Origin: Membranipora membranacea
Taxonomy: Eukaryota; Bryozoa; Gymnolaemata; Cheilostomatida; Membraniporidae
Length of the DNA: 64,000 nucleotides
Direction: 5' to 3'
NCBI GenBank assembly: GCA_914767715.1
Contig: OU612066.1
Span: 36,306,283-36,370,282, forward strand
This document shows positions 23,055 to 31,507 of this stretch, one piece after another. The notes below the pieces were generated by a model, which saw only the letters and a list, made by a program, of their open reading frames with translations, made no database searches and was not told the origin of the DNA. Made by a program: the position numbers and the translations under genes. The number at the start of each line of letters is the position of its first letter. Position 1 is the first letter of the stretch.

Positions 23055-26000
23055 CTATAGTTTTTTGACCATAGAGACACATGTCTTGTGGGTATTATGG
23101 TTAACTTCTGACATATTACGATAGTTTCTATAGTCCTGCTCATAACGTGATGTCACCACCGGCTCAAATCCACACTTCAATCCGATCTTCTGACTGAAAT
23201 TGCTGCCAAAGTATGCCCAGACAATTTCCGCTCCCATTTCTTTAGCTAGTTTTAAGCTGTGTTCAGTGATACGCTGACCAATACCTTGCCCTCCATATTC
23301 TGGTAGTACTGATAACAGTGACAGGTTCCAGCAGGTGTCTACCCTATAAAACAAGTAGATTGAGTCACGGGAATATAAGCGTTTAACAAATGTGGTGCCC
23401 AACCTGTAGCTTAGTAGCTTATCATTTTAAAATACCAATACCAATACCATTTCGTTGTTTCTGTAGTCTGTAGTGCTTTTATGCCATGAATCATCATGTC
23501 GTTCATACGCTTATTATTGTTATACAAAGTTGTTTACCTTGCAGCTGTCAAAGCAATTATCTTGTGGTTTGCATTTATGCTGTTTTTGCCCATTATCAAC
23601 TTTATCTAGATAGTCAGTTAGCTTGTAGTGCATGTACAATAAAGTAGCTCAAATATGCAGAGTTTGTGAATCGATGAACAGTGCGAATTATATCAGACAA
23701 TAATACCGGATAATAATACTACAAGCTATTTCGGCACTATTAACATTGAGACAATGGCATCAGTGAAACTGACGGTTATAATAAGCAGGTATGAGGATAG
23801 CTCATCGGGAGATTTCGCAGAGTGGTTAGAAAAACTGGAGTTAGTTGCAACTCTGCAGAAGGTAACGGAACTGAAAACATTCCTACCCCTATTCTTGCAT
23901 GGGCCAGCCTTCGCTGTTTACAAGCAGTTAAGTGATGAGGAGAAAAACGACTATGACAAAATGAAAGCAGCATTATTGTCAGCATTTGGAGTGAATTGCT
24001 ATGCAGCTTATGAGATGTTGCAGCGGAGAGTCTTGCAAGATGGTGAGACGGTGGATGTCTTTTTAGCTGACTTGTGAAGGTTGGTAACGCTGATAGGGCA
24101 GGGCTCCGCAGAGCCACTGTTGAAATGCTCATTTATGGCAGGTCTGCCATCAGATGTTTCTGTTCAGCTGAAATCAATGGCTGCAGTAGAAAAGCTAGGA
24201 TTAGATGGCTTGATTTCCAGGGCAAGAGTAATGCTCTCAACACGAAATGCAGACCTGGCCTGTGCCGTGGGCTATCCGAAGCAAAAGTATGCCTGCTTCA
24301 CTTGTGGCTCTACCGCGCATATGGCCCGTGAGTGCCCCCAGCAGTCGACCCGCAGAGCAAATCAGACCAGAGGTGTGAGAAGATGTTTTGTGTGCAATGA
24401 GACTTCTCACATTGCAAGAAACTGCCCAAGCAAGAAGGGAAAAGAGCAGGGGGAAGCATCAGCACCGGGTGCTTCCCAACACATCAGTAGCTGAGAAGGT
24501 GCTTCCATTTATACACATTAGAAATCCACATTGTAACCGTTCTCTGAAAGCGTTGGTGGATTCAGGCTGCCAACAGATGGTGATTAATCAAGCTGTGTGT
24601 ATAGAGAGCGGTGAGAGGCCCAAGGGGCCACATCAAGTTGTGACTATGCTGAATGGTGAAAAGACAGAATGTGGAGGAGAGGCAACGGTGGAGTTGCAGG
24701 TTGATGGGGTACAAGCGCGGAACCGCTGTTTGGTTGCACCAATATTGGTCTGCGGTGCTGATGTCATTCTGGGTATGGACATCATTAAGCGGTTGGGCGG
24801 AGTATGCATAAGCCAGGACAGTGGTGTCTCCTGGGGTGGAAAGCATTGCGCGGTGGGAGTAAGTTCCTCTGGTGGAGACCGCTCTCTGTTGAAGATTGAG
24901 GAAAGTGACATCACAGCAGAGTTTGATGGGTGCCGGTGGATAGTAGAATGGAGATGGCAGAATGGAGAGCCATTACTAAACAAGTGTGCACAATATGCCA
25001 TACCGGGAAAGTACCAAAGTGAGTACGAAGCTGAGTTGGATCAATGGGTAGCCGATGGATGGCTTGAGCTGCATGATCCACATGTACATGGTGATGTTGA
25101 CGGCGTCATACCACTGATGGCAGCCAGCCAACCAAATAAACCAAAGAAGGTTCGTCCAGTGATGGATTATCGTGAACTGAACAGTTATGTTGAGAGTAAG
25201 CCAGGACAGAACACCGCCGTATGTCAAGAGAAGCTGCGTGAATGGAGAAGGCAAGGTACAGCGGCTTCACTGTTGGATTTGAGGAAAGCTTATCTTCAAG
25301 TCCATGTGAGTAAAAAGTTGCAGCGGTTTCAAACGGTCAAGTACAAAGGTCAGCTGTACGTGATGACAAGAATGGGATTTGGGCTGAATGTTGCCCCAAA
25401 GATAATGTCAAAGATTATCAGTGCAGTTCTGTCACAGGATGCCGAGGTGAAGGAGGGAACCGATCATTACATTGATGACATATTGGTCAATGAAAGTGTG
25501 GTTCCAGTAGATAAAGTGAAACAACTCCTACTGCGATATGGGTTGGTTACTAAGGAGCCAGAACCCCTTAGTGACACCCGTGTGCTAGGTCTGAGGGTGA
25601 AAGATTCTGGCGTTGGGACGTTTATGTGGAGTAGAGATAGTGAACTTCCTGTTTTGCCCGACAAGGTGACCAAGCGAGAACTCTTCTCGGTGTGTGGGAA
25701 GCTAGTTGGCCATTACCCAATAGCAGGGTGGCTGAGGACGGCCTGTAGCTTCATCAAGAGGACAGCCAATGACTCCAAGTGGGACGAGAAGATCCCAGTT
25801 TTTGCAGAGGAAATGATAAAGGAGGTGCTGATGAGAGTGTCCAAACAGGATCCAGTGAAGGGTGTGTGGGAAGTCAGCATGCAGAACAGTGGCATAGTGT
25901 GGTGTGATGCCAGCAATTTGTCAGTTGGCTGTTGTTTGCAGATAGATGGTCATGTGGTGGAAGATTGCGCATGGCTGAGGAAGGATGTTGCACACATTAA

Positions 26001-27801
26001 CGTAGCGGAATTGGAAGCAACCATAAAAGGCATAAGCCTTGCACTGAAGTGGAAAGTTAAGGAGTTGCAGCTAAAGACAGACTCTGCAAGTGTTTATGGT
26101 TGGCTTCGCTCAATTTTGGAGGACACAAAAAGACCAAAGGTTAGTGGTTTGAGTGAGATGGTGATCAAGAGGAGACTCGAGACTGTCAGTCAGTTGATCG
26201 AACAGTATGGACTCAGGTTGTCACTTGAGCTGGTTCCATCTGAAAAGAATATCTCAGATGTTCTCACTCGTGTCCCAAAAACGTGGCTTCGAAAGGTTGC
26301 GCAACAAGAGGTTCCCAGGCAGCAGGAGGAAGGTAACATTGTCGCATTTGGTGTAGTGAAACAGAGAAAAAATGTTACAGAGCTTCACAATCGGCACCAC
26401 TTGGGATTACAGAAAACAATGTATCTGGTAGAGAAGATGCAGATGGCAGCAGATCGGGCTCTTGTGGCAGATGTAGTCAGGTCGTGCCAGATGTGCAAGC
26501 AGATAGACCCTGCACTGGTAGCCTGGGAACATGGAAGTCTAGACGTGAGCCTGGATTGGCAGAGAATAGCAGCAGATGTAGCATACGTAGGTGGCAAACC
26601 ATACCTCACTGTGGTGGATTGTGGACCTAGCAGGTTCCCAATCTGGATAGCGCTGAACAATGAGACAGCAGCCCAAGCGATAAAGCATCTACGGAGAATC
26701 TTTCTCGAGAGGGGTCCGCCCCAGGAACTACTATGTGACTATGGACCCTGCTTTAAGAGCAGTAAGATATTCTGTTGTGCATACAAGCATTCTGGCAACG
26801 GAATAGTAGAGAGGAATCATAGAACAATAAAGAGAATGGTAGCAAGAACTGGCAAATCTCCTGAGGACATGGTGTTCTGGTACAACAACACACCCAGCTC
26901 TGCCAATGTTTTTCCTGCTGCAGCCACTTACCGATACCAGACGAGGTTACCAGGAGAACCTGTTGTGTCAGGTTTACCAGGAGACCGTCGTGCTGTGAAG
27001 GCAAAAGCCAATCCCTACAGGGCCGGGGATTCGGTCTTTGTGAAGCCTGGCAAGGCCAGATGCGATACTAGGTGGAACCGGCAAAAAGTCACGAAGATAG
27101 TATCCGACACTGTGATTGAGGTGACCGGCATAAACAGGCACATAGCTGATGTGAGACGAGACGGTACGGACATGGAATTTGAGACACATGGAGGGCATAG
27201 AGACATTGAGATATGTATCGGCAATATGCATGACCGACATGAACAAGACAATGAGAATTTAGTGCACGAGAATAACCCAGAATATAGTGATAGTGGGAGT
27301 GCTAGCAGTGACAATGACAGTAGTGACCAAGCAGATGAGGCGAGGCCAGGCAGAGACAGGCGGCCCCCTAGATGGCTAGCAGACTTTTATGTTGATTGAT
27401 TGCATTTTGTATAAACGATGATCTTGAGATCAAGGGGGAATATAGTCTGTAGTGCTTTTATGTCATGAATCATCATGTCGTTCATACGCTTATTATTGTT
27501 ATACAAAGTTGTTTACCTTGCAGCTGTCAAAGCAATTATCTTGTGGTTTGCATTTATGCTGTTTTTGCCCATTATCAACTTTATCTAGATAGTCAGTTAG
27601 CTTGTAGTGCGTGTACAATAAAGTAGCTCAAATATGCAGAGTTTGTGACTCGATGAACAGTGCGGATTATATCAGACAATAATACCGGATAATAATACTA
27701 CAGTTTCGTGCATTACACTGTGCAAAACTGAAATGTGCACATCATTCATCATCTATAGTTCATTGGATCTACTTCTGGAAGTTTTATTTCTTTTCTTTAT
27801 C

Positions 27802-27832
<31 letters not shown>

Positions 27833-29218
27833 CCATCATCATAATCATAATCATCAAAATTTTTTACTTCATCAGCTCATTTCAGATCTCGATCTTGCCG
27901 ATCATACTCAGTATTATGACTAGGCAACTTTAGTTTAATTGTGTCATTTTTCTAAGACACTTATTGTGTCACCAGCATTCATCTGGATGACTGCAGTAAG
28001 ATCATCTCCAATCAATGTACAGGGCGAGGAAAATTTCATACTCCTCCCTCAAAGACAGAGAATGTCTCTCCCTTGTACCACGCTGGTCAAAGATGACAAT
28101 GCTCAGCATAAAAGCATCTGAATTATTCGAGCACATAGCACACATATCAGCATTATAAAGAACAGCACTTGAGCACTCACTGAAATCTGGTGAACAAGTC
28201 GAGTTTTATGCCGTGATTCATATAGAAGTCTGTTTTTCTCCGAAGGTCAGCAAGGGTATTTTCAGACCAATCAAATTTCTCATATTTGAATGTGCCTGGC
28301 CTATCATGATAAGGAATATTCCGATCTTCATGGCGATGGTTTAGTTGATGGAAACTCATGCCCACTACCTACAAAAACACAAGGAAAGATGGTATAGATA
28401 CACCACACCACACAATATAAACCTCGCACCAGACTACATATTAGATTAATATATATGTGTATATCAAATGTGTTGAAAGGAGCATCTGTGTTGCCAACTA
28501 TCAACCATTCGTAAGGATTATGCACCTCACCTTCACTCAGTATGTTACAGTATTATGTGACTCTAGAAATACCGGTGGATCCTTGTACCATAAAATACAT
28601 TGTAAGCTGATGAATTCAAACTTTAAAATCAAAACTCCTGGTAATTCAGACAAGGAATATTGGTCCCTGCAGCCATATCTCAATGCATTCTAATGTCATT
28701 TGATTCAAATTCTGCTCAATTAGGACAATTTTTTGTTGTCCCCATCCACAGAGGTCTGAATTAAGTGAGCTGCACTGTATCAGCACTAGGCAATAGAAAT
28801 CAGACTAGATCACCGGTAATAGTTGTGAATGTAGATGAATTGAGCAAGGATATTGAGGGAGGCGCCCAATGATTACTGTACCTTTTCCTTTTTGCTGTCC
28901 CAGGCTATAACAACTGGACAATCAGAACTCTGTACCATATCACGCAGGCATGACCTGAGGAGAGCTCTCCCCTCCTCTGTGTGAAATCCAACCACACAAG
29001 AATTTGACAGGGAGTTGTTATGGAAGCTGTACCATGGCTGAAGCAGCAACGGCCAGTTATCCTCTTTGTTTTCTAGCTTCTACAGCTATACAGGAATAAT
29101 TAGTTATATCAAGTTTTCGATTCTCTTTTTCAAACTTCAGCATTTGAAAATTGGAAACAATAACTGTCGATAAAAGACACTGAATAATATGGCGGGCACA
29201 TACCTTTATTTCGATCAT
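23055..29218 (-). CDS. GNAT N-acetyltransferase (arylalkylamine-type)
   Basis: Four exons join in frame to 249 residues: 29204-29218 (MIEIK), 28882-29079, 28181-28368 and 23055-23403. Phases 0, 0 and 2 fit, and every intron is GT-AG. GNAT enzymes move an acetyl group from acetyl-CoA to an amine. The acetyl-CoA loop is EYGGQGIGQRI in exon 4, followed by the helix SLKLAKEMGAEIVWAYFGSN and the C-terminal strand GLKCGFEPVV. Exon 2 includes HTEEGRALLRSCLRDMV and exon 3 FDWSENTLADL. The arrangement resembles insect-type dopamine/arylalkylamine acetyltransferases; the substrate is unknown. There is no signal peptide, so it is cytosolic. Intron 3 holds the LTR retrotransposon at 23462-27702 in the opposite orientation, which may affect expression. 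It is the intact partner of the copy at 14-16 kb. Confidence 0.85.
23462..23723 (+). repeat. 5' LTR
   Basis: It starts TGTAGTC and ends ACTACA, so the terminal TGTAGT/ACTACA are inverted. An AATAAA at 23638-23643 can serve as polyadenylation signal. It differs from the 3' LTR at about five bases. Confidence 0.93.
23754..24494 (+). pseudogene. gag, one in-frame TGA
   Basis: The frame begins with ATG 30 bases after the LTR and runs to 24494, interrupted only by TGA at 24075-24077. The N-terminal part has a capsid-like look (FAEWLEKLELVATLQ, FLPLFLHGPAFAVYKQL). The C-terminal part carries two CCHC zinc knuckles, CFTCGSTAHMAREC and CFVCNETSHIARNC, both with exact CX2CX4HX4C spacing for RNA binding. 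The stop falls after LADL, where related Gag proteins often have basic residues, so a CGA to TGA change is likely. Stop readthrough, known in some retroelements, is less likely because the stop lies inside the capsid region. Confidence 0.85.
24388..27399 (+). CDS. pol polyprotein (PR-RT-RH-IN)
   Basis: One 1003-codon frame overlaps the end of gag by 107 bases. Relative to gag it is in the +1 frame, so a +1 (or -2) frameshift would be needed. The order is protease with ALVDSGCQQMV (near residue 55), reverse transcriptase with LLDLRKAYLQVHV and the YIDD box (near 365), RNase H with WCDASNLSVG and KTDSASVYGWL (505-575), then integrase. The integrase has an HHCC zinc finger (HNRHH...CQMC) and catalytic residues in AADVAYV, CDYGPCF and NGIVERNH. 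The second Asp and the Glu are only 23 residues apart instead of about 35, so roughly 12 residues are missing. The RT block FGLNVAP and the HINVAELEA segment resemble a Ty3-like group known from flatworms and molluscs. The C-terminus has no chromodomain. Confidence 0.9.
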   Translation: MCAMRLLTLQETAQARREKSRGKHQHRVLPNTSVAEKVLPFIHIRNPHCNRSLKALVDSGCQQMVINQAVCIESGERPKGPHQVVTMLNGEKTECGGEATVELQVDGVQARNRCLVAPILVCGADVILGMDIIKRLGGVCISQDSGVSWGGKHCAVGVSSSGGDRSLLKIEESDITAEFDGCRWIVEWRWQNGEPLLNKCAQYAIPGKYQSEYEAELDQWVADGWLELHDPHVHGDVDGVIPLMAASQPNKPKKVRPVMDYRELNSYVESKPGQNTAVCQEKLREWRRQGTAASLLDLRKAYLQVHVSKKLQRFQTVKYKGQLYVMTRMGFGLNVAPKIMSKIISAVLSQDAEVKEGTDHYIDDILVNESVVPVDKVKQLLLRYGLVTKEPEPLSDTRVLGLRVKDSGVGTFMWSRDSELPVLPDKVTKRELFSVCGKLVGHYPIAGWLRTACSFIKRTANDSKWDEKIPVFAEEMIKEVLMRVSKQDPVKGVWEVSMQNSGIVWCDASNLSVGCCLQIDGHVVEDCAWLRKDVAHINVAELEATIKGISLALKWKVKELQLKTDSASVYGWLRSILEDTKRPKVSGLSEMVIKRRLETVSQLIEQYGLRLSLELVPSEKNISDVLTRVPKTWLRKVAQQEVPRQQEEGNIVAFGVVKQRKNVTELHNRHHLGLQKTMYLVEKMQMAADRALVADVVRSCQMCKQIDPALVAWEHGSLDVSLDWQRIAADVAYVGGKPYLTVVDCGPSRFPIWIALNNETAAQAIKHLRRIFLERGPPQELLCDYGPCFKSSKIFCCAYKHSGNGIVERNHRTIKRMVARTGKSPEDMVFWYNNTPSSANVFPAAATYRYQTRLPGEPVVSGLPGDRRAVKAKANPYRAGDSVFVKPGKARCDTRWNRQKVTKIVSDTVIEVTGINRHIADVRRDGTDMEFETHGGHRDIEICIGNMHDRHEQDNENLVHENNPEYSDSGSASSDNDSSDQADEARPGRDRRPPRWLADFYVD
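27441..27702 (+). repeat. 3' LTR
   Basis: It has the same length as the 5' LTR. Its first bases read TATAGTC instead of TGTAGTC, which spoils the canonical TG end. It is preceded by the polypurine tract and followed by GTTTC, the target-site duplication. Confidence 0.93.
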
Positions 29219-29431
29219 TTCTCTGACGTGCTTCTTGTAGACTTAGTTACCAAGAGAATATAGGCCTCCCGTATCTCATTGATCTAATTGAGTTGAGCAA
29301 CCAATGTTTTGGCTTCGATTAGTCGGGCTTGAGATCAGAGTAAGGAGTTAAGAGGCCAGCGCAACGATTGTGGCTAGAGTTGCCACTGGCAATGAAATAA
29401 TTGACTTGATGTGACATATATATATATATAG

Positions 29432-29795
29432 AGAAGTGTGCGCCTGCTAACATCTATCACTTGTTCTTCGCCACAGTATTTTCCTTACTGTTATCACATC
29501 TTACTCTGACGCAGATTATTACTGACAATGCCCACAAATGATGAAAATAAAGAAATTGATCATAATCTGAAACTTTTTTTGCATGTCATGCTTGTAAAAA
29601 AAACTACGCAAACAGTGTATATATGATAAAGCCACTGTTGTTGTTAGCTAAAGTTTGATTCTCATGACTTTCTAGGTGTACAAATACAAATTTTACAATT
29701 CTGACTTCGACTATCTCAATCCGATCAATCTTTGAGTAGATCTACCCCAAAATTATCCTCTGATATCACCTTCCGTTTCTTATATATATTCATAT
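29432..29795 (+). repeat. Direct repeat of 18960-19335
   Basis: This is the second copy of the segment described at 18960, about 80% alike by eye, also ending in a TATATATA/CATACATA tract. It lies just beyond the outer end of the inverted GNAT segment. Confidence 0.7.
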
Positions 29796-30063
29796 ATATG
29801 CATACATACATATATATATATTAGAGAGTCTTACTTGCTCAAAACCTGATAACAGTCGATCAGATTTTACTTCACATCGCTTTTGTTACTGAGAACCTCA
29901 AAAAATTTCTTCTGTGTTATATATGTAGTTGACACTACGTGTAGACCTACTAACTTGAATCATTTGGCAGTTGTAATTATAGCCTAAACATCAATTAATA
30001 TCAATGTCAAGAATGTCCTTGATAAAGTTGAAGTTGAAGCTGTTCTATTTTGGTAGTTTCATA

Positions 30064-30947
30064 TAGGGGTGGAACGACCTCTTGAGGTTGGAGTTGAATT
30101 TCGGATTTTTGACCTCGGATTCAACCACAAACCGGATCGGATATGTGTTATGTCTGATCCGAGATGATACATTTTTAATCAACACTTACTTAGCATCATT
30201 TATCTCTCACTACAAATTGACAAGGAAAGAAGTATGATAGTCATTAATTTGTGGTTCAGATTAGATAATGGAGTTTGGCTGAAAGCACTCAGTGGTGATC
30301 AGTAGGCAATCAATACCTATATTATTTTCATAGATAATTATATTGTTGCTGATTAAATTTGATGGATTTGTTTTTCTGCTGAAATTGAGAGAAGCATCTT
30401 TACTCAGATCGTTTTGAATAAGGACATAATTTTTGTCCAATGATGCTCCCTGTAACAAACTATCTAGTTTAATGTACAAGGTTAGCCCCTTCTTCAAAGT
30501 AGGAGGACAATTCCTATCCTAATCACAGCAGAGAGTTTGGGACATATGAGCAGGGAGTTTGTTCAAACTCAGTGATTACAAACATCGGGGATTGAGTGAT
30601 CCTGGCAAATTGAGTCAAGAGATCTTTGTACTCATTAAATGATACTTTCAAATAAACTGTTTGTGTGATCCTTGCACCGTGGCTGTTTGAGTGATAAGTT
30701 GGTCCTGGTAAAGTATTATATCCAAGCAGATACATGCGCATTTAAATTAGGGTAATGGTTCAGGGAAAAGATTGTTGACGCTGTTTGTCCATGTATTCAA
30801 TGACCTTAACTGTATATTATGGTGCAAAAGTACAGCTGCTTGGACTTAGCGTTTGTACGCGTTATCCGGATCCGATCCGAGGTTGAATTTATCGACCGAT
30901 CCGATATCCGACCCGAGGTTGCCTAACCCTGATCCGTTCCACCCCTA
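30064..30947. mobile_element. hAT-type non-autonomous DNA transposon
   Basis: The perfect 13-base terminal inverted repeat TAGGGGTGGAACG (30064-30076 and its complement at 30935-30947) is flanked by an exact eight-base duplication GTTTCATA (30056-30063, 30948-30955). Eight-base duplications and TAGGGGTG-like ends are hallmarks of the hAT superfamily. Subterminal GATCCGA/TCCGATC words recur at both ends. The 884-base interior has no transposase frame. Confidence 0.85.
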
Positions 30948-30969
30948 GTTTCATACATACATAGATATA

Positions 30970-31500
30970 TTTTATTGTTTATTAAAGAGGTTTGTCACTA
31001 GGGCTGACATAGGGGGGTTGACATCTCGGGGTGGAATGAAATAGGGTCAGGCAATTTTAGGTTTGGATTTGGTACAAACTTTATATCAGAACTGCTGATG
31101 CTCCATAAATGCATGACGAGGCGTTATACCCACTAATTCTAACTCAATGACAATTAGTCCAAATTGTTTATATAGAAATTTCTGGATGTATTTTTAGAGT
31201 GAAGCTATTATATGGGCTCTGAAGACCCAGCAGAGCAAACAAAGTGCTGACTGTTATATTTAACAAAAATTACTCAAAACATGCAACAACATTGCGACCT
31301 GATGTGCAAGTTCAGTCGAAGGTAATAGATCAAGAGAGAAGGGGTTGAGACACTCCTTATTGTCCAATGTTTTTTTCGTTATCATGAGGATTATAAATAT
31401 AAATTTGTGACTCAGCTATATTTCCAATATTGCTTCAAATCCTGTTACCCCGAAGTAAATACAGTCAGAGAGCTGCAACTCTTGGTACAGTCAAGTGAGA
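30970..31500 (+). promoter_or_regulatory. Upstream region of the intact MCT gene
   Basis: This stretch before the start codon at 31508 is repeated, with divergence, at 7316-7830, 37690-37880 and 39710-40130. Conservation among copies could reflect a promoter or simply the extent of the duplicated unit. No convincing TATA box is seen. Confidence 0.4.
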
Positions 31501-31507
31501 AGCAAGC

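Larger units (their letters stand above)
23462..27702 (+). mobile_element. LTR retrotransposon, Ty3/gypsy-like, 4241 bp
   Basis: Two 262-base LTRs (23462-23723 and 27441-27702) flank gag and pol. The element is bounded by the five-base duplication GTTTC (23457-23461 and 27703-27707). The LTRs differ at about five positions, so the insertion is young. A purine tract (ATCAAGGGGGAA) precedes the 3' LTR. The order protease, RT, RNase H, integrase excludes Ty1/copia. The usual TGG-starting primer-binding site is missing after the 5' LTR. It sits antisense in intron 3 of the GNAT gene. A nonsense codon in gag and a shortened integrase suggest that this copy is defective. Confidence 0.93.

Noticed and set aside
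24562-27314. Minus-strand frames inside pol
   Set aside because: They are antisense shadows of the long pol frame.
27797-27862. CRISPR-like regular repeats
   Set aside because: This is an imperfect ATC microsatellite matching the GAT tract in the inverted copy.
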